Made by a program: the position numbers and the translations under genes. Positions 6,621 through 15,214 of a DNA stretch of 25,386 nucleotides are shown here, piece by piece (position 1 is the first letter of the stretch; each line of letters starts with the position of its first letter). The stretch covers positions 4,409-29,794 of the forward strand of contig PXQM01000107.1 of the NCBI GenBank assembly GCA_003021325.1, written 5' to 3'. This DNA is from Halobacteriales archaeon QH_10_70_21 (GTDB lineage Archaea; Halobacteriota; Halobacteria; Halobacteriales; Haloarculaceae). Below the pieces are notes generated by a model. The model ran no database searches, had not been told where the DNA came from, and worked only from the letters and a program-made list of their open reading frames with translations.

Positions 6621-7274
6621 ATGTCGACGCGCGTCATCGCCGGCGACTGCACCGTCCGCTCCGGCGGCCGCCGGGAGACCACCCAGCGCGGCCGCGTGGT
6701 TGTGCTGGTCAAGCCCGACGACACCGTCCTCGTGCACGACGCCGACGGCTACCAGCCCGTCGCGTGGCTCACCCGGCCCGCCGAACTGACGCTCGCGACC
6801 GACCCACTGTGGCTGGTCGCGGTCGACGGCGACGAGTCGGTCCCCGTCGGTGCCTGCCCGTGCGGCGGGCCGCTGGTCCGCTCCAGCGGCGACGTCACCT
6901 GCCTCGAGTGCGCCGACCGGTACCCGCTGCCGGGCGGCGCCGCAGTCCTCGATTCGGTCTGCGACGACTGCGGGTTGCCCGGGATTCGCGTCGAGCGGGG
7001 CGAGTCCTTCGAGGTGTGTCTGGACTACGACTGCGAGTCGCTGCTGTCGGCCGTCGCCAACCGGTTCGACGGCGAGTGGGACTGCCCCGAGTGCGGCGGA
7101 AGCCTCGAGATACTCCGCCGGGGCGGGCTCATCGCGGGTTGTGAGAACTACCCCGACTGCGAGACCGGCTTCGCGGTCCCCGACGGCACCGTGGTCGGCG
7201 ACTGTGACTGCGGGCTGCCGCGCTTCGAGACCTCGGGCGGCGAGCGGTGTCTCGACTCGGGGTGCGAGGCGTGA
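6621..7274 (+). CDS. Multi-zinc-ribbon protein, topoisomerase C4 finger type
   Basis: A 217-aa protein. Residues 1-75 form a beta-rich N-terminal domain (RGRVVVLVKPDDTVLVHDAD, GYQPVAWLTRPAEL) that resembles the N-terminal domain of the archaeal nuclease NucS and its haloarchaeal paralogues. The C-terminal part is full of paired cysteines: CPCGG, CLEC, CDDCGLPG, CPECGG with a following CENYPDC (a topoisomerase I-type C4 zinc finger) and CDCGLPRF. Haloarchaeal homologues are commonly labelled topoisomerase DNA-binding C4 zinc finger proteins. Binding of DNA or branched DNA is likely. The DUF91/NucS nuclease catalytic domain is not seen, so no nuclease activity is claimed. The gene stands alone and is intact. 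Confidence 0.75.
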   Translation: MSTRVIAGDCTVRSGGRRETTQRGRVVVLVKPDDTVLVHDADGYQPVAWLTRPAELTLATDPLWLVAVDGDESVPVGACPCGGPLVRSSGDVTCLECADRYPLPGGAAVLDSVCDDCGLPGIRVERGESFEVCLDYDCESLLSAVANRFDGEWDCPECGGSLEILRRGGLIAGCENYPDCETGFAVPDGTVVGDCDCGLPRFETSGGERCLDSGCEA

Positions 7275-7430
7275 CCCGCGAACCGGCGAAGCGCGTTCGA
7301 CGGTCGAGGTCGGCACGATTCGGTACGCCCCTCCGTTCGCGCTGGTCCGACGTCGTTGCCGCCTGCCTGGTCGCCGGGTCGGCGCTGGCTGGACCCGTGC
7401 CGTGTCCCCGCCTGCCGGCGGGTCCACTCT

Positions 7431-7733
7431 TCAGTTGACCCTGACGGAGTAGTCCTCCTTGCGGAGCGCCTCGACGGTGAGCCGGATACCCATGCCCATC
7501 AGGACCAGGCTGGTGAGGCCGAAGACGAGAAGCAGCACGAGCGGCATCCGGTCGTCAGTCCGCTCGAGCACCGGGAACAGTGCGTAGATTGCCCACTCGA
7601 GGACGCCCGGAAGCGGGACGTTCGACGCCGTCGACCCCATGAAGAGGCACATGCCGAGCCCGGTCGTGAGCATCAGGAGCCCCCCGCCGGCGCCGACGAG
7701 GCGGCCCTTCCATCCCCGGTACACCCTCGCCAT
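7431..7733 (-). CDS. Small membrane protein
   Basis: From the ATG at 7733 (MARVYRGWKGRL) the protein has 100 aa. It has two clear transmembrane helices: GAGGGLLMLTTGLGMCLF near residues 15-35, and PLVLLLVFGLTSLVLMGMGI near 65-85. A shorter hydrophobic stretch (LEWAIYALFPVL) lies between them. The ends are charged. I recognise no family. An AT-rich box (minus-strand TAAGTC, 7760-7755) lies about 25 nt upstream and favours this ATG over a GTG two codons earlier. The 156 nt between it and the zinc-ribbon gene hold nothing I can support. Confidence 0.6.
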   Translation of the reverse strand: MARVYRGWKGRLVGAGGGLLMLTTGLGMCLFMGSTASNVPLPGVLEWAIYALFPVLERTDDRMPLVLLLVFGLTSLVLMGMGIRLTVEALRKEDYSVRVN

Positions 7734-7811
7734 ACCCACCGGCCGGCCGGGTCCGACTTAGTCCTGGGGGTCCCGCAGACGGCCGCTGTCGGCGGCCGAC
7801 GACCGTAGCGG

Positions 7812-7817
7812 CTATAC
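7812..7817 (+). promoter_or_regulatory. TATA box of endA
   Basis: CTATAC is centred about 27 nt before the ATG at 7842, the classic leaderless haloarchaeal arrangement. Confidence 0.6.
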
Positions 7818-7841
7818 GCGAGCACCTGCGAGGCGAGGACG

Positions 7842-8903
7842 ATGGAAGGCCACCAGCGCGGCGGCGTCGTCGAGGTGGGCGGGAACGCCCGCGAGCGGTA
7901 CTACGACTCCAGCGGCTACGGCCGACCGGACGGCGACGGGGTCGTCCTCTCGGTCGTTGAGGCCGCCCACCTGCTGTACCGGGGCGACCTCGCGGCCGTC
8001 GACGGGCGGGGGTTCGAGGCGTTCCTCGCGGCCAACGCCGGGGCGGTCGTCCCGTTCCTCGTCTACCGGGACCTCCGGGACCGCGGCTTCTACGTCTCGC
8101 CGGCCCGCGAGGGGTGGGTCGACGACCCGGGGGGCGCGGACTTCCTCGTCCACCCCCGCGGCGACGGTCCCTGGGACGGCACCGTCGAGTACCGGGTCCG
8201 GGTCGTCGACGAGCGGGCCGAGGTCGAACTGGCCGGCCTCGGCGACGTCGCGCTGGCCGTCGTCGACGAGGAGAGCGAGATAACGTACCTCGAGACCGGC
8301 CGGCCGGACGTCTCCGGACGGAGCGGCTGCTCGGTGGACGGGACCGCACGCGGGGTCCTACTCGGGGACCGGGTGCTCTGCTGGGATCCGCCGGCGGCGC
8401 TGTACGAGTCGGGGTTCTACGGCCAGCGGATGGGCCGCGAGAACGAGACACTGCAGCTGTCGCTGCTGGAGGCGGCCTACCTCGCGGAGACCGGTGACCT
8501 CGCGGTCGAGGAGGGTGGCGAGGAGCGTCGCTCCTCGGACCCTCCGCGCGGCCGGGGCGTGGGGGGAGACGCCGACCTGGTGTGCGAGCGAGGCCGGGAA
8601 CTCGAGGGCGACCGGTTCGACCGCCGGCTCGCGGTCTACCGCCGGCTCCGCCGGAGCAGCGTCGTCCCGAAGACCGGCTTCAAGTTCGGCGCCGACTTCC
8701 GCACCTACGCCGACGTCGAGCACGTCGACGAGCTGGGACACTCGGAGCTGCTGGTCCGGGTGCTGCCGGCGGACGCCATGCGGTCGCCGCGGGACCTCGC
8801 GCTGGACGTCCGGCTGGCCCACGGCGTCCGCAAACGGATGGTCTTCGCGCTCGTTGAGGGCGAGACCGTCGGGTGGGTGTCGGTCGGCCGCCTGACGCCC
8901 TGA
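7842..8903 (+). CDS. endA: tRNA-splicing endonuclease, two-repeat form
   Basis: A 353-aa protein built of two endonuclease repeats, so a dimer has the four units needed to recognise the bulge-helix-bulge motif at intron-exon junctions. Repeat 1 (about 1-180) is the degenerate, structural copy. Repeat 2 carries the active site: Tyr289 (FRTYADV), His300 (LGHSELLVRV) and Lys331 (GVRKRMVFALVE). The 31-residue His-Lys spacing equals that of the Methanocaldococcus enzyme. The linker at residues 222-246 contains an unusual Gly/Arg/Ser/Pro stretch encoded by a palindromic repeat. trpS lies downstream on the same strand. This matters because haloarchaeal elongator tRNA-Trp carries a large intron cut by this enzyme. 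The gene appears intact. Confidence 0.95.
   Translation: MEGHQRGGVVEVGGNARERYYDSSGYGRPDGDGVVLSVVEAAHLLYRGDLAAVDGRGFEAFLAANAGAVVPFLVYRDLRDRGFYVSPAREGWVDDPGGADFLVHPRGDGPWDGTVEYRVRVVDERAEVELAGLGDVALAVVDEESEITYLETGRPDVSGRSGCSVDGTARGVLLGDRVLCWDPPAALYESGFYGQRMGRENETLQLSLLEAAYLAETGDLAVEEGGEERRSSDPPRGRGVGGDADLVCERGRELEGDRFDRRLAVYRRLRRSSVVPKTGFKFGADFRTYADVEHVDELGHSELLVRVLPADAMRSPRDLALDVRLAHGVRKRMVFALVEGETVGWVSVGRLTP
8519..8537 (+). repeat. Palindrome inside endA
   Basis: CGAGGAGCG at 8519-8527 and CGCTCCTCG at 8529-8537 form a perfect 9-bp inverted repeat with a single T at the centre. It lies in the codons for the low-complexity linker (GEERRSSDPPRG) of EndA. It looks like a short interspersed palindromic element that entered the reading frame without breaking it. 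Confidence 0.6.
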
Positions 8904-9274
8904 CGGGTGCGAACGCGTCCCACGCCGCCGAAAGAGCTATCGCCGGGCCCCGACACCGCCCGAACGTGCAGTCCGCTCCCCCGGTCACGTGGCGCTGGCG
9001 CCGGCAGTAACGGGGAGCGGACAGTGCTGCGGTCGGCGTCGGCCGGGTGAGGCCCGCCCGACGCCGCTGCGGCGCTCCCTCCGCTCGTTCTCCCCGCGTA
9101 GCGCGCCGACCGACCGACCATGTACGCATGCCATCGAACGACGAGACCACGCACGAGGACGCGACCAGCGGCGACATCGAGGACATCGTCGACCGGCCGA
9201 GCGAGCGTCGGCCAACCGGCGACCCGGGAGAACGAACGCTTTTTGCGTCTCACGGGCCGATGTTCCGCCATTCA
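8904..9274 (+). other. endA-trpS spacer
   Basis: The 371 nt between endA and trpS hold no convincing gene. A short palindrome with central T (CGCCGC-T-GCGGCG, 9062-9074) resembles in style the one inside endA. An in-frame extension of trpS is open from an ATG at 9128 (MPSNDETTHEDATSGDIED), acidic but unlike known TrpS N-termini. A run of T (about 9240-9244) some 33 nt before the preferred trpS ATG is the best promoter candidate. Confidence 0.4.
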
Positions 9275-10816
9275 ATGACACGCGATACCGGAGACGGCCG
9301 CCCGCTCGCGGACGGCGGCACCGACGCCGTCGACGAGGTGGCGCTGGACCCCTGGGGCTCCTCGACCGTCGACGACTACCGGAAGCTGTTCGAGGAGTTC
9401 GGCATCGAGTCGTTCGACGGCGTCATCGGCGAGGTGCCGGCGCCGCACTACCTGATGCGCCGGGGCGTCATCTTCGGCCACCGGGACTACCGGTCCGTCG
9501 CCGAGGCGATGCGGAACGACGAGCCCTTCGCCGCGCTGTCGGGGTTCATGCCGACCGGCGACCCCCACATCGGCCACAAGCTCGTCTTCGACGAGATAAT
9601 CTGGCACCAGGAGCGCGGCGGCGACGCCTACGCGCTCATCGCCGACATGGAGGCTCACGCCGCCCGCGGCCTCTCGTGGGACGAGATCGACGAGCACACC
9701 GAGAGCTACCTGCTGTCGCTCATCGCGCTGGGCTTCGACCCCGACGAGGGCGAGATATACCGCCAGTCGACGAACCGCGAGGTCCAGGACCTGTCCTTCG
9801 AGCTGGGGACGAAGGCCAACTTCTCGGAGCTGGGCGCCATCTACGACTTCGACGGCGAAACCGAGGTCTCCTACATGCAGTCGGTCGTCACCCAGATGGC
9901 GGACATCCTCTACCCCCAGGTCGGCGACCCGAAGCCGACGGTCATCCCGGTCGGCCCGGACCAGGACCCACACATGCGGCTGGCGCGCGACCTGGCGGGC
10001 CGGATGCGGTACTTCGGCGTCACGGAGGCGTACGCCAGCTTCGAGCTCGAGGACGACGAGCGGGAGCTGGTCGCGGCGGCCTACGAGGCGCTCGCGGACG
10101 ACGACGATTCGGACGTCCGGTGCGTCGAGGCGGCCGACTGGCTCGAGGCGGAATCGCCGGACGCCCCGGCGCTGTGGGACGCCGTCGAGAAGCTGCGGGC
10201 GGGCGGCACGGAACCGCTCCGGCCCCGGGTCCGGATTCTCGACCGCAACGCGACCGACGAGGCGTTCGAGGCGCTCGTCGAGGCCGTCGACGGCGAGAAG
10301 CGCGTCTACGAGGGCCACGTCGACGGCTTCGAGCTGGACCGCGAGGCGGCCGAGGAGCTCGCACGCGAGGTCGAGGTCGAGCACGGCGGCTACGGCTTCC
10401 TGCCGCCGTCGTCCATCTACCACCGGTTCATGACCGGGCTGACGGGCGGGAAGATGTCCTCGTCGGTGCCGGCCTCCCACATCTCGCTGCTCGACGACCC
10501 CGAGGACGGCTACGACAAGGTGAAAGCGGCGACGACCGGCGGCCGCGAGACCGCCGAGAAACAGCGCGAACTGGGCGGCGAGCCCGACGAGTGCCCCGTC
10601 TACGAGCTGTACGCCTACCTGCTCGCGGAGGCCGACGACGAGTTCGCCGCCCGGGTCTACGAGGAGTGCGCCACGGGCGAGCGGCTCTGCGGCGACTGCA
10701 AGGAGCAGGCCGCCGAGCTGATGGCCGAGTTCCTCGAGGAGCACCAGGCGAAGCGCGAGGAGGCCCGCGAGCTGCTCGCCGAGGCGGACGTCGACCGGGA
10801 GAGTGACCGGCGGTGA
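9275..10816 (+). CDS. trpS: Tryptophanyl-tRNA synthetase
   Basis: From the ATG at 9275 (MTRDTGDGRPL) the protein has 513 aa, normal for haloarchaeal TrpS. It charges tRNA-Trp with tryptophan. Landmarks are the archaeal/eukaryotic-type N-terminal part (DPWGSSTVDDYRKLFEEFG), the class I HIGH motif in FMPTGDPHIGHK, the tryptophan-site region VIPVGPDQDPHMRLARDLAG, and a KMSKS equivalent GGKMSSS. A segment of about 110 aa between them (LEDDERELVAAAYEALADD onward) is the acidic halophilic insertion. An in-frame ATG at 9128 is possible but gives an atypical 49-residue extension. The small gene at 10827 follows after 10 nt, suggesting co-transcription. Confidence 0.95.
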   Translation: MTRDTGDGRPLADGGTDAVDEVALDPWGSSTVDDYRKLFEEFGIESFDGVIGEVPAPHYLMRRGVIFGHRDYRSVAEAMRNDEPFAALSGFMPTGDPHIGHKLVFDEIIWHQERGGDAYALIADMEAHAARGLSWDEIDEHTESYLLSLIALGFDPDEGEIYRQSTNREVQDLSFELGTKANFSELGAIYDFDGETEVSYMQSVVTQMADILYPQVGDPKPTVIPVGPDQDPHMRLARDLAGRMRYFGVTEAYASFELEDDERELVAAAYEALADDDDSDVRCVEAADWLEAESPDAPALWDAVEKLRAGGTEPLRPRVRILDRNATDEAFEALVEAVDGEKRVYEGHVDGFELDREAAEELAREVEVEHGGYGFLPPSSIYHRFMTGLTGGKMSSSVPASHISLLDDPEDGYDKVKAATTGGRETAEKQRELGGEPDECPVYELYAYLLAEADDEFAARVYEECATGERLCGDCKEQAAELMAEFLEEHQAKREEARELLAEADVDRESDRR

Positions 10817-10826
10817 GGGGGGCGCC

Positions 10827-11024
10827 GTGAGCGACGGCGTGCGGTGCTGGCTGGTCGAGCGGACCTACACCGACCGCGACCTCATCGTGCTGGTGTACGC
10901 GACGCCGGACGGCGAGGCGAAGTACCGCAAGGAGCTGTCGTCGACGATGCTGGGCCGCACGACGGTGACGGCGGCCACCGGGGTCGACCCCGACGACCTC
11001 GAGCCGGTCGACGGACCGCCATAG
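10827..11024 (+). CDS. Small conserved-looking protein, possibly truncated
   Basis: From the GTG at 10827 (SDGVRCWLVERTYTDRDLI) the protein has 65 aa. It has a compact beta-rich start (LIVLVYATPDGEAKYRKEL) and a TTVTAATGVDPDDLEPV segment like a family of short haloarchaeal proteins of unknown function. From memory, homologues run on for another 15-20 residues after the DDLEPV motif, whereas this one stops after VDGPP. Its last codons overlap the point where the ABC ATPase homology begins and where that gene's start codon is missing. This suggests that a deletion removed the end of one gene and the start of the next. Confidence 0.55.
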   Translation: MSDGVRCWLVERTYTDRDLIVLVYATPDGEAKYRKELSSTMLGRTTVTAATGVDPDDLEPVDGPP

Positions 11025-11920
11025 AGCTGGATGACGTACACAAGTCGTTCGGAGACGTCCGTGCGTTGCGGGGCGTCGACCTCGAGGTCGAGGAGGGCGA
11101 GGTCTTCGGCTTCCTCGGCCCGAACGGGGCCGGCAAGTCCACCACTATCAACATCCTGCTCGACTTTGTCCGGCCCGACCAGGGCGACGTCCGCGTCCTC
11201 GACCAGGACGCCGGCGAGAGCACCGTCGCGGTCCGGGAGCGGACCGGGGTCCTGCCCGAGGGGTTCGACCTCTACAAACGCCTGACCGCTCGCGAGCACC
11301 TCCGCTTTGCCATCGAGTCGAAGGACTCCGACCAGAAGCCGTACCCGCTCCTGGAGCGGGTCGGGCTCGAGGACGCCATCGACCGGAAGGCCGGCGGGTT
11401 CTCGACGGGGATGCGCCAGCGGCTCGCGCTGGCGATGGCGCTGGTCGGCGACCCCGAACTGCTCATCCTCGACGAGCCGACCTCCGGGCTCGACCCCAAC
11501 GGCGCCCGCGAGCTGCGTGAGATCGTCGAGGCCGAAGCCGCCGACGGGACGACCGTCTTCTTCTCCTCGCACATCCTCGGCCAGGTCGAGGCCGTCTGCG
11601 ACCGCGTCGGCATCATCCGCGACGGCGAACTCGTCGCCGTCGACAGCATCGAGGGGCTCCGCGAGGCCGTCGGCAGCGGCTCGACGCTCGTCGTCGAGGT
11701 CGACGAGGTGCCCGACGACGTCGGCCACCGCCTGAAGAGCATCGCCGGCATCGATACCGTCGCCGTTGACGGCCGGACCCTCCGGGTCGGCTGCGACGAC
11801 GACATGAAGACCACCGTCATCGACGAACTCGAAGGGATGGGCGCGACCGTCGAGGACTTCTCGACCGAGGAGGCACCGCTCGAGGACCTCTTCGTCGCCT
11901 ACACGGAGGGCGAGCAATGA
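11015..11920 (+). CDS. ABC transporter ATP-binding protein, start codon missing
   Basis: Homology begins with TAIELDDVHKSFGDVRAL at 11015 and runs about 300 aa to TGA at 11918-11920. Walker A is GPNGAGKST, the signature is FSTGMRQRLALAMAL (a GG-to-TG variant of LSGGQ typical of ABC-2 ATPases), Walker B is ELLILDEP, the D-loop is SGLDP and the H-loop is SSHIL. A C-terminal domain follows. It energises the permease encoded next, with a 4-nt ATGA overlap. The class exports drugs, lipids or small molecules, or serves copper/NosDFY-like assembly; the substrate is unknown. The codon where ATG is expected is CGG (11012-11014). Upstream in this frame there is only an arginine-rich extension, opened by a GTG at 10844 inside the small gene. 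A true start is therefore not visible. Confidence 0.85.
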   Translation, partial: TAIELDDVHKSFGDVRALRGVDLEVEEGEVFGFLGPNGAGKSTTINILLDFVRPDQGDVRVLDQDAGESTVAVRERTGVLPEGFDLYKRLTAREHLRFAIESKDSDQKPYPLLERVGLEDAIDRKAGGFSTGMRQRLALAMALVGDPELLILDEPTSGLDPNGARELREIVEAEAADGTTVFFSSHILGQVEAVCDRVGIIRDGELVAVDSIEGLREAVGSGSTLVVEVDEVPDDVGHRLKSIAGIDTVAVDGRTLRVGCDDDMKTTVIDELEGMGATVEDFSTEEAPLEDLFVAYTEGEQ

Positions 11921-12762
11921 GCTTCGTCGCCGTCGCGGAGAAGGACTTCCGGGACGCCATCCGCTCCCGGCTGATGATCGTCGTCGCCGTGATGTTCGTC
12001 GCGTTCACCGGCGGCGGCGTCGCGCTCGGCCAGGCCTTCGGCCTCCAGAGCGGGACCGTCGTGGGGCTCATCCTGTCGGTCATGCTCCAGGGGACGGCGA
12101 TCTTCATCCCGCTCGTCGCGCTCGGCATCGCGTACCGCTCCATCGCGGGTGAGCGGGAGAGCGGGAGCCTGAAGGTGCTGCTCTCGCTGCCGAACTCCCG
12201 GCTCGACGTGGTAATCGGGAAGTTCCTCGGCCGCTCGGCCGTCGTCAGCGTCGCCATCGTCGTCGGATTCATCTCGATGCTGATCGCCGCCGCCGCCACC
12301 TTCGAGGGCAACATTCCGGCCGAAAGCATCCTGATGTTCATGCTTGCGGCGCTGCTGCTCGCGGTCGTCTTCGTCAGCGTCGCCGTCAGCGTCTCCGCGT
12401 TCGCCGACTCCTCGTTCGCCGCCGCCATCGGCGCCTTCGGCTTCTTCGTCCTCTTCCAGTTCGCCTGGGGCGGCCTCGTCTTCCTGCTCCGGTATGCCGT
12501 GAACGGCTTCGAGACCCCCGACTTCGGCCTCGGGACCGAGACGCCCGACTGGGTCGAGGTCCTGTTCGTCGTGAACCCGATGAACGGCTGGCGGCAGTCC
12601 ACCCGGTGGCTCCTCCGCCGCGTCTCCGAGGAACAGGAGGTCCAGGAGACCTCCGTCGAGGCCTTCTACCTCGAGCCCTGGTTCGGCTTCGTCGTCCTGG
12701 CGGTGTGGGTCGTCCTCCCGCTGGTCGTCGGCTACCTCAAGTTCGAGTCCGCGGACCTGTAG
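11917..12762 (+). CDS. ABC-2 type permease (NosY-like)
   Basis: A 281-aa membrane protein with six hydrophobic segments: near 20-40, 50-73, 105-130, 140-165, 172-192 and 256-276. It begins with the family's AEKDFRDAIRSRLMI motif. The GERESGSLKVLLSLPNSR coupling segment follows the second helix, which is diagnostic of ABC-2/NosY permeases. A region of about 60 residues between the last two helices is predicted outside (NPMNGWRQSTRWLLRR). The start codon overlaps the ATPase stop, so the two are translated together and form one exporter. The gene is intact. The 217 nt after it, up to ilvA, show T-rich tracts near 12830-12860 but no gene. Confidence 0.9.
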   Translation: MSFVAVAEKDFRDAIRSRLMIVVAVMFVAFTGGGVALGQAFGLQSGTVVGLILSVMLQGTAIFIPLVALGIAYRSIAGERESGSLKVLLSLPNSRLDVVIGKFLGRSAVVSVAIVVGFISMLIAAAATFEGNIPAESILMFMLAALLLAVVFVSVAVSVSAFADSSFAAAIGAFGFFVLFQFAWGGLVFLLRYAVNGFETPDFGLGTETPDWVEVLFVVNPMNGWRQSTRWLLRRVSEEQEVQETSVEAFYLEPWFGFVVLAVWVVLPLVVGYLKFESADL

Positions 12763-12950
12763 CCGGCCGCGTTCCCCGTCCGTCGTCCGTCGAACTACCG
12801 TCTGGCACCAGTTCTATTCCGCTCCCTTCTTGCGGTTTTACTTCCAGTCCGCATGGCGGGGTTTTATGATATCTCCGCGCCCACCGCCGAGTGCACACGC
12901 TCCGTCCCTTTTCGGACACACGCCTCCGAGCGGCCGCGCCGCCCGGAAGG

Positions 12951-12956
12951 CATACG
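12951..12956 (+). promoter_or_regulatory. TATA-like box of ilvA
   Basis: CATACG is centred about 27 nt before the ATG at 12980, at leaderless spacing. Confidence 0.4.
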
Positions 12957-12979
12957 TCGGCGCCGCGAGTAGACCGGCC

Positions 12980-14100
12980 ATGCTCGAACTCGCGGACGTG
13001 ACCGAGGCGCGCGACCGCGTCACCGAGACCGCCCGCGTCACGCCCCTGGAGTACTCCAACACCTTCTCGACGTGGTCGGGCGCGGACGTCCACCTGAAGC
13101 TGGAGAACTTCCAGCGGACCGGCGCGTTCAAGATCCGCGGCGCGACGAACCGGATCGCACAGCTGACCGACGAGGAGCGGGAGCGCGGCGTCGTGACCGC
13201 CAGCGCCGGCAACCACGCCCAGGGAGTGGCGCTGGCGGCCACGCGGGCCGGCGTCGACGCCACCATCGTCATGCCGGAGTACGCCCCCATCGCGAAGGTC
13301 AAGGCCACACGGTCCTACGGCGGCGACGTGGTGCTCCACGGCGTCGACTACGACGCCGCCGCCGAGCGCGCCCACGAGATCGAGCGCGAGGAGGACCGCA
13401 CCTACGTCCACGCCTTCGACGACCCGGCGGTGATGGCCGGCCAGGGGACCATCGGGCTCGAAATCGTCGAGCAGTGCCCCGACGTGGAGACGGTGGTCGT
13501 CCCCGTCGGCGGCGGCGGTCTCGTCGCCGGCATCGCGACCGCGGTCACGGGGCAGGCGGACGCCCGCGTCGTCGGCGTCCAGGCGGAGGGGGCCGCCAGC
13601 GCCGCCGAGTCGCTCCGGAAGGGGCGAATCGTCGAGCGCGACGCCGTCGACACCATCGCCGACGGCATCGCCACCCGCAAGGTCGGCGAGTCGACCTTCG
13701 AGGTCATCGCCGAGCGCGTCGACGAGGTCCGCTGGCGGCCGTCCTCGAGGAACGCTTCGAGTACGACGACGGCGAGACCATCGTGCCGGCGCTCTGCGGC
13801 GGCAACATCGACCTCAACGTCCTCACGAACGTGGTCCGGCGGGGCCTGGTCGAACGGGGCCGGTTCCTCCGCGTGCGGACCGTCCTGAAGGACCGCCCCG
13901 GCGCCCTCCAGGAACTCGTGGACCTGCTCGCCGAGAACCGGACCAACATCTACGCCATCGAGCACGACCGCGCCTCCAAGGACATCGCGGTCAACGCCGC
14001 CGAGGTGGAACTCGACCTCGAAACGCGGGGCCACGAGCACGTCGCCGAACTGCTGGACGCCATCGAGGCGGCTGGCTACGAGGTCGAGGTGCTGGTCTGA
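12980..14100 (+). pseudogene. ilvA: Threonine ammonia-lyase with internal deletion
   Basis: From the ATG at 12980 (MLELADVTEARDRV) the first 250 codons match biosynthetic/catabolic threonine dehydratase. The PLP lysine lies in GAFKIRGATNR, the substrate loop is TASAGNHAQGVAL, and the phosphate-binding glycines are VPVGGGGLVAG. At 13729 the frame breaks after ERVDEV. Homology resumes at 13732 in another frame with LAAVLEERFEYDDGETIVPA, LCGGNIDLN and a C-terminal ACT domain (LKDRPGALQELVDLLAENRT) to TGA 14098-14100. The two parts sum to about 372 residues against about 400 in relatives, so roughly 30 residues (the SDEE...LLVEGAGAV-type helices) are gone. The enzyme makes 2-oxobutyrate for isoleucine synthesis. 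As written, translation would stop early in the wrong frame. Confidence 0.9.
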
Positions 14101-14178
14101 GTACCGGGTCGCTCGGCCCGGGGGTCCGTATCGGTATCCGTTCCGAAACAGTCGCAGGACCGTCCCCGCGGACTGACC

Positions 14179-14196
14179 ACTGGGAGTCTTCCCAGT
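14179..14196. terminator. Hairpin between convergent genes
   Basis: ACTGGGA (14179-14185) and TCCCAGT (14190-14196) form a 7-bp stem with a 4-nt loop. It lies between ilvA and the convergent membrane-protein gene. It could end transcription from either side, but no long T-run follows. Nothing else in 14101-14348 can be supported. Confidence 0.3.
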
Positions 14197-14348
14197 TTCC
14201 AAATGACGGTCGGAACGCCGTGCGAGATGGAGGGCACACATGTAGCACGAAATCGAGGATGTCGTCCAGGGCCCGAAAGATACAGGACAGAAATTCCACC
14301 AGCTGTATTCGACCGGACAGACGCGGTTGGCGTCGCTGTACCGACGTT

Positions 14349-15180
14349 CTACGCATCCATAGCCCGTGCAACCGCCACGACAGCCGCTATCTGGTCTTCC
14401 AGTTCGTCGCCGTCAAGCACCGGTCCGGCGCTGTAGTGGACGACGGTTGCGGCGCTGGTCTCCAGTCCTTCGACCTCGTCGTGGATTACGTTACCAACTG
14501 CCCCGAATTCGTCGCGGATGGTTTCCACATCCTCGTCGGACCATCCGCGGTTCCCTGTCCGCGAGTCCAGAAGGGGCGCCAGTCGCCTTGATCACGGCGT
14601 GCGTGTCGCCGGCGAAGACCTGCCCGGCGCGCCCGGGAGCCGACATCACCTCCGGGTCGAGCCGGTCGACCACTCGGCGTGCGAGACCGGGGTCATTACT
14701 GGCGGCGACGACCCCGTCCCGTCTGACCGCATCATCCAGCGCCACTGCCCTGATACCAGTGGCACTCTCGGGCTGGACGACCACTCCAGACTCCTGACGC
14801 GCCGAGAGCAGTGCTTCGACCATCGTCACCGCGTAGCCGCTGTCGCCTTCACGATTACTGACCACTGTGGCTCGCACCGGGTGGCCGTGACGCGCATCGC
14901 CGTAGGTCGTGTACGTATCGTCGTCACTACCGTCAACGGGAGACAGCCCGGCCCCGCTTGCGGCCCGTTGCCAGAGGACAGCACTCACCCGTCCAATGGC
15001 GAAGAAACCGACGACGAGCAGCAAAGCGAAGCCGAAAATGAGTGCAGACGGTCCGAACGGGACTTGCTCGGGACCGACGTACGGTCGAGCGTTGCCCGAC
15101 AAAACCGCCACGATGCCCGCCAGCGCCAGCACGAGGCTGGCGAAGTACACCGCGATGAATGCTCGGTCGAGACGTACCAT
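14349..15180 (-). pseudogene. Two-helix membrane protein of unknown function, frameshifted
   Basis: From the ATG at 15180 (MVRLDRAFIAVYF) there are two transmembrane helices, at about residues 7-27 and 45-66. A soluble domain follows (RHGHPVRATVVSNREGDSGY, then VVDRLDPEVMSAPGRAGQV) and reaches HAVIKATG near 14580. The frame then changes and a clearly coding C-terminus continues: LLDSRTGNRGWSDEDVETIR, GNVIHDEVEGLETSAATVVH and AAVVAVARAMDA, ending at TAG 14351-14349. The two halves fit without an obvious large gap, so a 1-2 nt indel is possible. I recognise no family. The codons are less GC-biased than in the neighbouring blocks. A strong hairpin (15215-15236) lies just upstream of the start. 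Confidence 0.6.
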
Positions 15181-15214
15181 CGCCCCGAAATACGGCTCTC
15201 GAACGGTTTGAGCT

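Noticed and set aside
9128..9274. Upstream ATG as the start of TrpS
   Set aside because: Gives a 49-residue leader unlike known TrpS; kept only as an alternative.
9272..10744. Long minus-strand frame opposite trpS
   Set aside because: Mirror of trpS codons; composition matches no family and trpS is certain.
13700..13760. Programmed frameshift or intron in ilvA
   Set aside because: Family residues are missing across the joint, so a simple slip or spliced intron would not restore the enzyme.
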